A stretch of DNA of 64,000 nucleotides from an uncultured Alphaproteobacteria bacterium (GCA_902613995.1 CACMJG010000004.1:62001-126000); one strand, 5' to 3'; numbered from the stretch's first letter, positions 29,123-38,112 are shown. Translations and numbers: made by a program. The notes: generated from the letters alone by a model not told the origin.

Positions 29123-29159
29123 CAATTAAAACGAACCTTTAAAAGCGTTCTTTTAATTG
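29123..29159 (-). promoter_or_regulatory. Hairpin in the hsp20 leader (possible RNA thermometer or operator)
   Basis: On the minus strand a 9-bp outer stem (CAATTAAAA with TTTTAATTG) continues after a single bulged G into a 4-bp stem (GAAC with GTTC) around a 10-base tip. It ends about 17 bases before the hsp20 ATG, immediately before the aagaagagga ribosome site. Alphaproteobacterial hsp20 genes often have ROSE-type thermometers; this one does not enclose the ribosome site itself, so a repressor operator is equally possible. Confidence 0.5.
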
Positions 29160-29221
29160 TTACAATAAATTATCATATAAATCAATTTAATATTCTTAGA
29201 TATCGAAAATAAACAAAATTT

Positions 29222-29297
29222 TGGTGGAGCTGGACGGGATCGAACCGACGACCTTCTGAATGCCATCCAGACGCTCTCCCAACTGAGCTACAGCCCC
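29222..29297 (-). tRNA. tRNA-Ala (anticodon GGC)
   Basis: On the minus strand the acceptor GGGGCTG pairs with CAGCTCC (one G-U pair), followed by A and an encoded CCA. The D arm reads GCTCAGTTGGGAGAGC. The anticodon stem TCTGG/TCAGA encloses ATGGCAT, giving anticodon GGC. The T arm GTCGGTTCGATCCCGTC is normal. 76 bases, free-standing between the FYDLN gene and hsp20. Confidence 0.96.
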
Positions 29298-29348
29298 AAA
29301 AATATTCCCAATTTCAAACTGATTTAAATGAAAATTAAAACTAAATGA

Positions 29349-29654
29349 CTAGGAATCAGTTTCTCTCTCAATTTCCACAATGTCATCGACACTGGATTCC
29401 TCAGAATCTACTTCTTCGGTGTTTGGAGTATCTTCTGCTTCAATTTCTTGAATTTCCATATCTTTTGTTTCGTGATTATCTTCAGATTTCAAAATCTTTG
29501 GTGGCCTTCCTCGCCTAGAAACATTGGTCAGAAGTGAATTTACATCGGCTCCACAATTTGGACAAACTATTGGATACTTTCCAAGATCAAAAAAAAGGGT
29601 ATTACATTTAGTGCATTTTCTCTTAGCACCTTTGTCAAAATTTTCCATAATCAA
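29349..29654 (-). CDS. TIGR02300 (FYDLN acid domain) family protein
   Basis: 101 residues (99 if the second ATG is used). The N-terminus GAKRKCTKCNTLFFDLGKYPIVCPNCGADV holds two CxxC pairs, a zinc ribbon, with FFDLGK in place of the FYDLN that names the family. The C-terminal half is highly acidic (EEVDSEESSVDDIVEIERE). The family is typical of alphaproteobacteria and usually lies beside aroA, as here (divergent, 42 bases). Function unknown. Confidence 0.9.
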   Translation of the reverse strand: MIMENFDKGAKRKCTKCNTLFFDLGKYPIVCPNCGADVNSLLTNVSRRGRPPKILKSEDNHETKDMEIQEIEAEDTPNTEEVDSEESSVDDIVEIERETDS

Positions 29655-29696
29655 CTTTCATTAATAAAGTAAATAAATTATATATCATAAATAGGG

Positions 29697-31016
29697 ATGA
29701 AAAAAACTATTACTCTTAAATCTTCTAAAAGTAAATCATTAAATGGAATAATAACTGTTCCTTCAGACAAATCTATTTCCATAAGATCACTAATTATATC
29801 ATCAACCTGCCTTGGTAACACAAAAATTTTCAAGCTTTTAGAGTCCGAAGATGTTTTGAACACCTTAAAAGTTCTCAAAAATTTAAAAATTAAAATAATT
29901 AAGAATAATGATTACTATGAAATTTTTGGGCAGGGAGGGTTTTTCTCTGATCCTCAACAAATTCTTCATTTTGGCAACTCTGGAACAGGAGTAAGATTAA
30001 TGGCTGGTTTACTTAGCACTAGTGAAATCAATGCAACATTAACAGGTGACAAATCATTGTCATCCAGACCAATGAAAAGAATAATTGATCCTCTCGAAGA
30101 AATGAATGCATCCATCACACACAATAATGGTTTACTTCCAATTAAAATCTTTAATCGAAACAATCAACACATTCCAATCAGCCATACTTTAAATGTTGGT
30201 TCTGCCCAAGTAAAAAGTTGCATATTACTTGCAGCTTTGAATATTAAAGGTACAACTAAAATTTTTGAAAAGATCCCATCCAGAGATCATACAGAGATAA
30301 TGCTCAAATTTTTAGGAGCAAACTTAATTAAGGAAAAAAATGTAATTAAGTTGACATCACCAAACTTTCTTAAACCAAAGGAATTGAAAATTCCTGGAGA
30401 TTTTAGTTCTGCTGCATTTGTTATTATTGCAGTTCTTCTCTCTAAAAAAAGTAAAGTAACATTAAAAGATGTAGGTCTAAATTATTACAGGACTGGTCTT
30501 TTAGACGTTTTAAAAAAAATGAATGCTAACATAACCGTTAAAAATAAAAGAAAATTTAATGGCGAAATTGTTGGTGACATTGAAGTCGAGAGTTCAAATT
30601 TAGTAGCGACAGTTGTGAATAAGAGTATAGTTCCAAGACTTATTGATGAGTATCCAATATTATTCGTTGCAGCTTCTTTTGCATCAGGAACTTCTGAATT
30701 TTATGGTTTAAAAGAATTAAAAGTAAAAGAAAGCAATAGACTAAGTTCTATGTCTAACGCACTTTCAAAGAATGGAGTGAAATTAGAGTTAGGTAACGAT
30801 TCTATCAAAATCATCGGTAAAAAAACTCAAGAAGGAGGAAGTCATGTTGAAACAGAAAATGATCATAGAGTAGCAATGTCAATGCTAATTTTTGGTTTTT
30901 TTTCAAACAAATCAATAGTCATTGATGAGATGGAAATGATAAAGACATCTTTTCCCAGTTTCAGAGAACTTTTTCAGAAGTTAGGGGCTAAAATTGAATA
31001 TTTTCAAAAATTCTAA
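29697..31016 (+). CDS. aroA: 3-phosphoshikimate 1-carboxyvinyltransferase (EPSP synthase)
   Basis: 439 residues. VPSDKSISIRSLIISS, FGNSGTGVRLMAGLLS, SLSSRPMKRIIDPLEEM, VGSAQVKSCILLAAL, IPGDFSSAAFVI and ETENDHRVAMSMLIFG cover the phosphate- and PEP-binding regions. It makes EPSP, the precursor of chorismate, feeding the Trp genes further along this strand. The GNSGTGVR form and overall pattern resemble class II enzymes of alphaproteobacteria. It overlaps cmk by 23 bases. Confidence 0.96.
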   Translation: MKKTITLKSSKSKSLNGIITVPSDKSISIRSLIISSTCLGNTKIFKLLESEDVLNTLKVLKNLKIKIIKNNDYYEIFGQGGFFSDPQQILHFGNSGTGVRLMAGLLSTSEINATLTGDKSLSSRPMKRIIDPLEEMNASITHNNGLLPIKIFNRNNQHIPISHTLNVGSAQVKSCILLAALNIKGTTKIFEKIPSRDHTEIMLKFLGANLIKEKNVIKLTSPNFLKPKELKIPGDFSSAAFVIIAVLLSKKSKVTLKDVGLNYYRTGLLDVLKKMNANITVKNKRKFNGEIVGDIEVESSNLVATVVNKSIVPRLIDEYPILFVAASFASGTSEFYGLKELKVKESNRLSSMSNALSKNGVKLELGNDSIKIIGKKTQEGGSHVETENDHRVAMSMLIFGFFSNKSIVIDEMEMIKTSFPSFRELFQKLGAKIEYFQKF

Positions 31017-31641
31017 ACCAGTAATTGCAATTGACGGAACAGCAGGATCAGGAAAAGGTACACTTGCGAAAAATTTATCAAGAAAACTAAATTTTGATCA
31101 CTTGGATACTGGACTTCTATATAGAATATATGCGTTTGAAAGTATTAAAAAGAGTGGAAAGCAACTACCTGCAAAGATCAATTTTAATAAATGGTTTACA
31201 AGTACCAGTAAGCTCGATGGTTTAAGGTCAGAGGAAATTTCAAAGCTTGCATCTCAAATTTCGCAATCAACCGAAGTTAGGAAATCACTTGTTAATTTTC
31301 AAAGGAACTTTGCTAACAACCCTCCCAAAGGAAAAGGTTCCATAATTGATGGTAGAGACATTGGAACAATAATTATTCCTAATGCGGAAGTAAAATTTTT
31401 TATAGATGCACATGTTGAAATAAGAGCATCTAGACGAAATAAACAATTAAAACTAAGTTCGTTGGATCTTTCGAATACTATTGCAAATATGAGAAAAAGA
31501 GATATTCAAGACTCTGAAAGGGATGTTTCACCTCTTAAACCAGCTTTTGACAGCTTTAGGATTGACACATCAGAAATAAATGAAATACAAGTCCTTGACC
31601 TAGCATTAAGATATATAAGAAAAAGAACTGATTTTATTTAA
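30994..31641 (+). CDS. cmk: Cytidylate kinase
   Basis: 215 residues from a TTG (30994). The P-loop is IDGTAGSGKGTLAKNL; LDTGLLYRIYAFES, IIDGRDIGTIIIPNAEVKFFIDA and RASRRNKQL are the CMP-binding and lid features. It phosphorylates CMP and dCMP with ATP. It overlaps aroA by 23 bases and is followed by rpsA after 59 bases, the common aroA-cmk-rpsA arrangement. Confidence 0.95.
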   Translation: MNIFKNSKPVIAIDGTAGSGKGTLAKNLSRKLNFDHLDTGLLYRIYAFESIKKSGKQLPAKINFNKWFTSTSKLDGLRSEEISKLASQISQSTEVRKSLVNFQRNFANNPPKGKGSIIDGRDIGTIIIPNAEVKFFIDAHVEIRASRRNKQLKLSSLDLSNTIANMRKRDIQDSERDVSPLKPAFDSFRIDTSEINEIQVLDLALRYIRKRTDFI

Positions 31642-31674
31642 CAATTGCATATCACTTGAAAATTTTGTAATTGT
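31641..31674 (+). promoter_or_regulatory. Stem-loop in the cmk-rpsA spacer
   Basis: ACAATTGCA (31641-31649) pairs with TGTAATTGT (31666-31674) as a 9-bp stem with one G-U pair around a 16-base loop. It lies just after the cmk stop and about 26 bases before the rpsA start. A weak terminator is unlikely because no T-run follows. A leader structure for S1 autoregulation is possible, by analogy with other bacteria. Confidence 0.3.
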
Positions 31675-31700
31675 ATTCAATAAATTATAGAGGAAATTAA

Positions 31701-33383
31701 TTGGTAGAAAATTTTAGTGAATTATTAGAAAAAAGCCTATCAGAATTTAAATACAAGGAAGGTCAAATAATCAAAGGTACAGTTCTTTCAATCGTTAACG
31801 ATACAGTTGTAGTTGATGTAGGGCTCAAAGCAGAAGGAAGAATCCCCATAAAAGAGTTCCATTCACCAGGAGAAGAACACAGCGTTAAGGTAGGAGATAA
31901 ATACGATGTTTACCTTGAAAAACTTGAAAATAAAGAGGGTGAGGCTCTTTTGAGTCGAGAAAGAGCTAGAAAAGAAGAATCTTGGTCTAATTTAGAAAAG
32001 CAACAAAATCAAAAAGAACAAGTTACGGGGGTGATCACTGGGAGAGTCAAAGGAGGATTTGCGGTCGATATTAATGGAGCAGTGGCTTTTCTTCCCGGAA
32101 GTCAAGTAGACCTAAAACCAATCAAAGATATTTCTCCTCTTCTAAATAAACCTCAGCCAATGATAATTCTTAAAATGGATAAATTAAGAGGTAATATTGT
32201 TGTATCTAGAAGAGTTCTGTTAGAGGAATCCAGAAAAGCTGACAGAAGTAAACTTTTATCAGATATAAATGAAGGAGATAAACTCAAAGGTGTAGTTAAA
32301 AATATTACAGATTACGGAGTTTTCGTCGACTTAGGCGGAATGGATGGTCTAATTCACGTCACAGACATTTCGTGGGAAAGAGTAAATCACCCATCAGAAA
32401 TGTTTAAGATTGGCGAAGATATTGAAGTGATTGTGATAAAATATGACAAAGAAAATAATCGCATTAGTCTTGGGCTTAAACAATTAACAGACGACCCTTG
32501 GAAAAATGTTGAGAACATTTACGCGGTTGGCGCTAAAGTAAAATCACAGATATCAAGTATAGCAGATTACGGAGCATTTATTGAGTTAGAAAAGGGAGTT
32601 GAAGGTCTTATCCACACTTCTGAGATGAGCTGGGTAAACAAAAACATTAACCCAAATTCAATCCTCAAGGTTGGCGAAGAAGTGGAAGTAATGATTTTAG
32701 AAATTGATAATGCTAAAAGAAGAATAAGTTTGGGACTTAAACAATGCACAGAGAACCCATGGAAGATCTTTGCTTCAACAAAAAAAGTCGGAGATATTGC
32801 TGAAGGTGAAATAAAAAATATCACAGATTTTGGAATATTCGTTGGTTTAACACAAGAACTTGACGGATTAATTCATGCTTCAGATGTTTCTTGGGAAGAT
32901 AGCAGTTCGAAAGCGATTGAAAATTATAAGATCGGTGAAAAAGTTAAATTTAAAATTTTAGACATTGATGTTGAAAAAGAAAGAGTGTCTCTGGGTATTA
33001 AACAACTTACAAAAAGTTCCATTAAAGAAGATAAATTTGTGAATAAAACAATGACATGCGTTATTGAAAAAATTGAAGAAGATAAGGTTTTTGTTAGTTT
33101 TGAAAAAGGTTCAAAGGGATTTGTGAAAAAATCTAACCTAGCAAAAGTCAAAACAGAACAAAATACATCCAGATTTGCTGTCGGTGAAAAAATTGATGCG
33201 AAGGTTTTAAAGAAAATTGCAAAAGATGATAACTATGAGTTGTCAATTAAAGACTTAGAAATTCAGGAAGAAAAAGAAGCTCTAAAAGAATATGGTTCAT
33301 CTTCTTCAGGTGCAAGTATAGGCGATATTATAGGTGCTGCCTTGGAAGAAGACAAAAAGAAGTCAAAAGATGAAACCAAATGA
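31701..33383 (+). CDS. rpsA: 30S ribosomal protein S1
   Basis: 560 residues from TTG 31701 with agaggaaat just upstream. Six S1 (OB-fold) repeats are visible at roughly 17-85, 100-170, 185-255, 272-342, 358-430 and 445-510. The central repeats are the best conserved (ITDYGVFVDLGGMDGLIHVTDISW, IADYGAFIELEKGVEGLIHTSEMSW, ITDFGIFVGLTQELDGLIHASDVSW). S1 recruits mRNA to the 30S subunit, important in a genome where many genes lack clear ribosome sites. It overlaps sppA by 14 bases. Confidence 0.97.
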   Translation: MVENFSELLEKSLSEFKYKEGQIIKGTVLSIVNDTVVVDVGLKAEGRIPIKEFHSPGEEHSVKVGDKYDVYLEKLENKEGEALLSRERARKEESWSNLEKQQNQKEQVTGVITGRVKGGFAVDINGAVAFLPGSQVDLKPIKDISPLLNKPQPMIILKMDKLRGNIVVSRRVLLEESRKADRSKLLSDINEGDKLKGVVKNITDYGVFVDLGGMDGLIHVTDISWERVNHPSEMFKIGEDIEVIVIKYDKENNRISLGLKQLTDDPWKNVENIYAVGAKVKSQISSIADYGAFIELEKGVEGLIHTSEMSWVNKNINPNSILKVGEEVEVMILEIDNAKRRISLGLKQCTENPWKIFASTKKVGDIAEGEIKNITDFGIFVGLTQELDGLIHASDVSWEDSSSKAIENYKIGEKVKFKILDIDVEKERVSLGIKQLTKSSIKEDKFVNKTMTCVIEKIEEDKVFVSFEKGSKGFVKKSNLAKVKTEQNTSRFAVGEKIDAKVLKKIAKDDNYELSIKDLEIQEEKEALKEYGSSSSGASIGDIIGAALEEDKKKSKDETK

Positions 33384-34263
33384 CTTTTTAGAACAATTTT
33401 ATACAAGAAGACAATCAATAATAAAACGTTTATTAATCATAGCAATTGTGATTCTGTTTATAATTACTGTTTCACTTCAATTTCAACAAAAAGAAAATTT
33501 TATAGCAAAAATAACTGTCGAAGGAATCATAAAAGATAGAAGCGATATACTTAAACAATTGAAAGAATTAGACAGCGATCAAAACGTGAAAGGGCTTATA
33601 ACTATTATTAATAGTCCTGGAGGCACATATGTGGGAAGTAAAGAAATTCATGAGTCAATTAAAAAATTAGGCAAAAAAATACCCACAGTTGCTTATATGA
33701 GAGAAATGGCTACATCAGGTGGTTATCTTGTATCTTTAAGTTCTGACAGAATTTTTGGAAATGAGGGTACTATTACAGGGTCAATAGGTGTAATACTTCA
33801 ATCGGCAGATATCAGTCAACTTCTTGGCAAATTAGGTATTAATCCAGTTATCATTAAAAGTGGAGATTTGAAAGCAGTACCGAATCCTGCTGAAGAAATC
33901 GATGAAAACAAATTAAATTACTTAAAAGATATTATAAAAAAAATGCAGACAGAATTTTTGAATTTAGTTAAAAAAAATAGAGATATATCAAGTTCCACAC
34001 TAGATTTGGTTTCAGATGGAAGAATTGTAACAGGAAAACAAGCTAAAGACTTGAAGCTCATAGATGCTGTTGGAACTGAAAATGACGCATTATCGTGGTT
34101 AAAAAAAGAGGCTGGGTTGGATGATGATGTAAGAGTGAAAGATTTGTCAATTCAAAGTGAAATTACAGAATTATTGAATTTTAGTTTTTTGAAAAAAAAG
34201 ATTAATTATTTAAATCAAAACTTTTATAATGGTTTTATTGCTATTTGGACACCTGGAATATGA
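33370..34263 (+). CDS. sppA: Signal peptide peptidase SppA, short form
   Basis: 297 residues from ATG 33370 (MKPNDFLEQF); the upstream part of the frame is inside rpsA and not family-like. One N-terminal membrane anchor (about 18-36) is followed by the S49 protease core: TIINSPGGTY, REMATSGGYLVSLSSDRI with the catalytic Ser, TITGSIGVI, and KSGDLKAVPNPAEE with the catalytic Lys. It degrades leftover signal peptides at the membrane. The ATGA overlap couples it to ihfB. Confidence 0.92.
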   Translation: MKPNDFLEQFYTRRQSIIKRLLIIAIVILFIITVSLQFQQKENFIAKITVEGIIKDRSDILKQLKELDSDQNVKGLITIINSPGGTYVGSKEIHESIKKLGKKIPTVAYMREMATSGGYLVSLSSDRIFGNEGTITGSIGVILQSADISQLLGKLGINPVIIKSGDLKAVPNPAEEIDENKLNYLKDIIKKMQTEFLNLVKKNRDISSSTLDLVSDGRIVTGKQAKDLKLIDAVGTENDALSWLKKEAGLDDDVRVKDLSIQSEITELLNFSFLKKKINYLNQNFYNGFIAIWTPGI

Positions 34264-34547
34264 AAAAGTCAGATATTTTGAAAGAACTTGAATATAAATT
34301 CGATTATTTACCTAGAAGAGAAGTTGAAAGAACACTTGAAAAGATTCTGCAATTTTTTTCTTCAAATTTAGCCAAGGGTGCTAGAATTGAAATTAGAGAT
34401 TTTGGTACTTTTTCAACAAAAACTCGAGAAAGCAGAATAGGACGGAACCCTTCATCTGGAGAAAAGATAGAAATTAAAAAGAAGAATTTCGTCCATTTTA
34501 TACCTGGAAAGAAATTAAGAAAGGAAATAAATGTCATTAAAGATTAA
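34260..34547 (+). CDS. ihfB: Integration host factor beta subunit
   Basis: 95 residues from ATG 34260 (overlapping the sppA stop). The HU/IHF fold is complete: VERTLEKILQFFSSNLAKGARIEIRDFGTFSTKTRESRIGRNP, with the DNA-intercalating RNP arm, then KKNFVHFIPGKKLRKEIN. IHF bends DNA in transcription, recombination and replication. The partner ihfA is not in the window. Position after rpsA-sppA is usual in alphaproteobacteria. Confidence 0.95.
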   Translation: MKKSDILKELEYKFDYLPRREVERTLEKILQFFSSNLAKGARIEIRDFGTFSTKTRESRIGRNPSSGEKIEIKKKNFVHFIPGKKLRKEINVIKD

Positions 34548-34751
34548 AAAAATCATTGGATTCATTTTCTTTTTTTTTTTTTAACTTTTTTTTCTCTCTT
34601 TTCTATTGGAAATAAATATCTGGTTAAGATAAATCTTTTTCCATTTCCTTTTTTTTTTGAATTACCTTTATATATTCTTGTCCTAGTACTTATATTTGCT
34701 GGATTCTTATTAGGTTTAATTTTTTCATTTTTTAAAAAACTGTTTAATTAG
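34531..34751 (+). pseudogene. lapA-like (DUF1049) gene, frame broken at a 13-T run
   Basis: ATG 34531 lies inside the 3' end of ihfB and begins MSLKIKKIIGFIFFFFF, then meets TAA at 34582. A second frame from the T-run onward reads LTFFSLFSIGNKYLVKINL ... IFAGFLLGLIFSFFKKLFN and stops at 34749-34751. Joined by one extra T, the two halves give a 73-residue two-helix membrane protein of LapA/DUF1049 type, the gene expected between ihfB and pyrF/trpF in alphaproteobacteria. It may be a sequencing deletion, a real pseudogene, or a frame rescued by polymerase slippage on T13. Confidence 0.75.
34570..34582 (+). repeat. T13 homopolymer that breaks the lapA-like frame
   Basis: Thirteen consecutive T. 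Fourteen (or eleven) would keep the lapA-like frame open across it. Tracts of this length are prone to both sequencing error and RNA polymerase slippage. Confidence 0.9.
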
Positions 34752-34755
34752 AAAT

Positions 34756-35457
34756 ATGAATTTTAGAAATTTAATTTTTTGTGCAATTGACTTTACAGAT
34801 ATAGAACAATCAAAAAGGTTAATATCAAAAATACAAAAATATGTTGGTGGAATTAAAATTGGTCTAGAATTTTTTTCCAGCAATGGGCCTGCAGGATTTC
34901 TTGAAATTAAAAAACTTGGAATACCAATCTTCTTAGATTTAAAGCTAAAAGATATACCTAACACTGTTAAAAAATCTGCTCAAAATCTAATTAATTTAAA
35001 GCCTGACTATTTGTCTATTCACCTCTCAGGTGGCTTGAAAATGGTTGAGGAGGTGGTTTCAATTAAAAAAAATACAAAAATTTTAGGCATTTCAATGCTC
35101 ACTAGTTTGGATAACTCAGATTTGAAAAGTTTTGGTTATAATTTAAGTAATTTAAATTATGTAGAGAATTTAGCAAAAATTGGAGAAAAAGCTCGCATAG
35201 ATGGTTTGGTTTCTTCAGCTGAAGAAATTCCTCACTTGAAAAGAAGTTTAAATAACACCAATATGCTATTCGTTACACCAGGTATAAGACTTAACAAAAA
35301 AAAGATAAATGATCAAAAAAGAATAAATTCGCCTGGTCAGGCTGTTAAAAATGGATCTAAAATGTTAATTGTTGGAAGATCAATTACACAATCTGCCGAT
35401 CCAATTAATTCAATTAAGTGCATTTTACAAGATATAGAAAAACACTATGAACATTAA
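34756..35457 (+). CDS. pyrF: Orotidine 5'-phosphate decarboxylase
   Basis: 233 residues. The signature DLKLKDIPNTVKKS carries the catalytic Lys-Asp set (group I), with FCAIDFTDIEQS at the N-terminus and LFVTPGIRL and LIVGRSITQSADPINS at the C-terminal phosphate site. It makes UMP. It is followed by trpF with an 11-base overlap; the pairing with the trp genes is common in alphaproteobacteria. Confidence 0.95.
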   Translation: MNFRNLIFCAIDFTDIEQSKRLISKIQKYVGGIKIGLEFFSSNGPAGFLEIKKLGIPIFLDLKLKDIPNTVKKSAQNLINLKPDYLSIHLSGGLKMVEEVVSIKKNTKILGISMLTSLDNSDLKSFGYNLSNLNYVENLAKIGEKARIDGLVSSAEEIPHLKRSLNNTNMLFVTPGIRLNKKKINDQKRINSPGQAVKNGSKMLIVGRSITQSADPINSIKCILQDIEKHYEH

Positions 35458-36100
35458 AATTAAATTGTGTGGACTTCGAGATAAAGAATCAATTTTAGCA
35501 AGTTCAGGCGCTAACTATATAGGTTTTGTTTTCTATCAAAAATCTCCTAGATTTATAAATGCTTTAGAAGCCAAAAAACTCAGACGTTATATAAAAGATA
35601 ATCAAAAACTTGTTGGACTTTTTGTGGACGCTGATTTGAATTTGATTAATCATATTTCAGAAACTCTATGTTTAGATATCATTCAACTCCATGGAAATGA
35701 GGATTTAAATTATATAAATGAAATTAAGAAATTAAAAAAGCCTATTATAAAAGCAATACCAATTAGAGAAGTTTCAGATATTAAGAGAGCACGTGAATAT
35801 GAAAAATTATGCGATATGATATTATTTGATACAAAAAGCGAATCTGATGTTAGTGGTGGAACAGGAATTTCATTTGATTGGAAACTGCTTAAAGGATATG
35901 ATTCACAAAAAGAATGGATTCTAGCAGGCGGGTTAAACGAGGAAAATATTGTAAAAGCTTTAAACATTACAAAGGCTACATTTATTGATGTTTCATCAGG
36001 AGTAGAAAAGTCCAGAGGAGAAAAATGTCAAAAAAAAATCAAAAGTTTTATTGAGTATGTCAAAAATTATGAAAAAAAAAAAAAAAATAAACTATTATAA
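35447..36100 (+). CDS. trpF: Phosphoribosylanthranilate isomerase
   Basis: 217 residues. [77 protein letters not shown] and [23 protein letters not shown] cover the TIM-barrel active site. It catalyses the third step from anthranilate to Trp. The last residues ([10 protein letters not shown]) are read through a 16-A tract that also lies at the start of trpB. Confidence 0.95.
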   Translation: MNIKIKLCGLRDKESILASSGANYIGFVFYQKSPRFINALEAKKLRRYIKDNQKLVGLFVDADLNLINHISETLCLDIIQLHGNEDLNYINEIKKLKKPIIKAIPIREVSDIKRAREYEKLCDMILFDTKSESDVSGGTGISFDWKLLKGYDSQKEWILAGGLNEENIVKALNITKATFIDVSSGVEKSRGEKCQKKIKSFIEYVKNYEKKKKNKLL

Positions 36101-37286
36101 GTTTCCTGATAAACACGGAAGATTTGGAAAATTTGGAGGAAGATTTGTCGCAGAGACTTTGATGCCTTTGTTACTTGATGTTGAAAAAAAATACAAAGAA
36201 GTAAGAAAATCAAAGAAGTTTAAAAATGAACTTAGCTATTATTTTGAAAATTATGTCGGAAGACCAAGCCCACTCTACTATGCTAAAAGAATTTCTAAAG
36301 AGATTGGGGATGTAAAAGTCTATTTCAAAAGGGACGAACTAAATCATACCGGCGCTCATAAGATTAATAATTGTGTGGGGCAAGTACTTTTAGCAAAAAA
36401 GATGGGTAAAAAAAGGATTGTTGCAGAAACAGGAGCTGGGCAACATGGACTTGCAACAGCAACTGTCTGCGCACTTTTTAACCTAAAATGTGTTGTGTAC
36501 ATGGGTGCTTTAGATATTAAAAGACAAGCTCCAAATGTATTCAAAATGAAATTGCTTGGAGCTGAGATTATCCCAGTAAAATCTGGGACATCCACATTAA
36601 AAGATGCCATGAATGAAGCATTAAGAGATTGGGTATCCAATGTTAAAGATACCTTTTATGTAATAGGAACCGTAGCTGGACCGCATCCTTATCCAATGAT
36701 GGTAAGAGATTTTCAATCAATTATTGGGATGGAAGCAAAGAAGCAAATCCTTAAAGTTGAAAAAAGACTTCCTGATTATTTGGTTGCTTGTATAGGTGGA
36801 GGGTCAAACGCACTTGGTCTTTTTTATCCATTTCTTAACAACGAAGATGTAAACATTATTGGAATTGAAGCAGGAGGAAAAGGTCTAAACTCTAAAATGC
36901 ATGCAGCTTCTTTGTCAAGAGGAAAACCAGGTTTTTTACATGGTAATTATACTTATTTACTACAAAACGAAGAAGGACAAATTACTGATGCACATTCAAT
37001 TTCCGCAGGTTTAGATTATCCTGGCATCGGGCCTGAACATTCATGGCTTAAGGAAACGGGAAGAGTAAATTATTTTAGTGCTACTGATAAAGAAGCACTA
37101 AATGCATTCAAAATTTGTTCAAAACTGGAGGGTATTATTCCTGCTCTTGAACCATCCCATGCCTTATCATATCTTCTAAAAAACGCAAAAAAATTTAAAA
37201 AAAATCAAATCATTATAATGAATATGTGTGGTAGAGGAGACAAGGATATTTTTTCTATCTCTGAAAGCTTAGGTATAAAAATTTAG
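36069..37286 (+). CDS. trpB: Tryptophan synthase beta chain
   Basis: 405 residues from ATG 36069 ([14 protein letters not shown]). ATG 36057 or TTG 36051 would add 4 or 6 residues. The PLP Lys is in [47 protein letters not shown] and MCGRGDKD are intact. It joins indole and Ser to make Trp. The 5' end overlaps trpF by about 32 bases and contains A16 (36072-36087), so slippage there would alter the start of TrpB or the tail of TrpF but not the catalytic cores. Confidence 0.96.
   Translation: MKKKKKINYYKFPDKHGRFGKFGGRFVAETLMPLLLDVEKKYKEVRKSKKFKNELSYYFENYVGRPSPLYYAKRISKEIGDVKVYFKRDELNHTGAHKINNCVGQVLLAKKMGKKRIVAETGAGQHGLATATVCALFNLKCVVYMGALDIKRQAPNVFKMKLLGAEIIPVKSGTSTLKDAMNEALRDWVSNVKDTFYVIGTVAGPHPYPMMVRDFQSIIGMEAKKQILKVEKRLPDYLVACIGGGSNALGLFYPFLNNEDVNIIGIEAGGKGLNSKMHAASLSRGKPGFLHGNYTYLLQNEEGQITDAHSISAGLDYPGIGPEHSWLKETGRVNYFSATDKEALNAFKICSKLEGIIPALEPSHALSYLLKNAKKFKKNQIIIMNMCGRGDKDIFSISESLGIKI
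36072..36087 (+). repeat. A16 homopolymer in the trpF-trpB overlap
   Basis: Sixteen consecutive A immediately after the trpB ATG and inside the trpF 3' end. A tract of this length is read as poly-Lys in both frames and is a likely site of polymerase or ribosome slippage. Confidence 0.9.
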
Positions 37287-37293
37287 GATTTCA

Positions 37294-38097
37294 ATGCAAA
37301 ACAGGATCGACAAAAAGTTTTCAGAATTAAAAGAAGTTAATAAAAAAGCTCTAGTTGCTTTTGTTACATCAGGAGATCCAAATCAAAAGATTTCAAAAAA
37401 TATATTAAATGTACTTAGAGACCAAAAAATTGATCTTGTTGAAATAGGTTTTCCTTTCTCCGATCCTATGGCTGATGGACCAACTATTCAAAAGTCAAGT
37501 CAAAGAGCAATTAAAGCTGGAGCGAATATTGATAGTACTTTGCAATTAGTTAAAGATTTTAGGAAAAATGATAAAAATATTCCTATAGTTTTGATGGGAT
37601 ATTTCAATCCAATCTTTCAATACGGTCTTAAGAATTTTTTTTTAAATTGTAGTTTGGTCGGTGTAGATGGTCTTATAATTGTGGATTTACCGCCTGAAGA
37701 AGACCATTATATAAACATATACACCAAAAAACATAATGTTCACAATATTAGATTACTTACACCAACTACACATAAAGAGAGATTAAAAAAAATTCTTAAG
37801 CACACAAGTGGGTTTTTATATTATGTTTCAGTTATGGGCATTACAGGAACAAAAAAACCATCTATTAATGAAGTTAGAAGATCCTTAAAAAAAATCAGAA
37901 AAATTTCCAACCTTCCCATTTGTGTTGGATTTGGTATTAAAAATAAAAATCAAATACAAAGTTTAAATAAATTTTCAGATGGATGCGTAGTTGGGTCGGC
38001 CATAGTTAGCTTTATAGAAGAATTTGACAAAGGCAAATATTCTGAAAATCAGATGTTAAAGAACATATCCGATTTCTTGGCAAATTTAAAAAAATAA
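37294..38097 (+). CDS. trpA: Tryptophan synthase alpha chain
   Basis: 267 residues. VEIGFPFSDPMADGPTIQ holds the catalytic Glu and Asp. LVAFVTSGDP, GVDGLIIVDLPPEE and FLYYVSVMGITG follow in the usual order, with VGFGIKNKNQI near the C-terminus. It cleaves indole-3-glycerol phosphate to give indole to TrpB. It starts 7 bases after trpB. No trpE, trpD or trpC is in the window, so the pathway is split. Confidence 0.95.
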   Translation: MQNRIDKKFSELKEVNKKALVAFVTSGDPNQKISKNILNVLRDQKIDLVEIGFPFSDPMADGPTIQKSSQRAIKAGANIDSTLQLVKDFRKNDKNIPIVLMGYFNPIFQYGLKNFFLNCSLVGVDGLIIVDLPPEEDHYINIYTKKHNVHNIRLLTPTTHKERLKKILKHTSGFLYYVSVMGITGTKKPSINEVRRSLKKIRKISNLPICVGFGIKNKNQIQSLNKFSDGCVVGSAIVSFIEEFDKGKYSENQMLKNISDFLANLKK

Positions 38098-38112
38098 TGG
38101 TAAATTATTTAT

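Noticed and set aside
29697..31016. Trp or Phe attenuation leader in this block or before pheST
   Set aside because: The spacers are too short and no leader peptide rich in Trp or Phe with alternative hairpins was seen.
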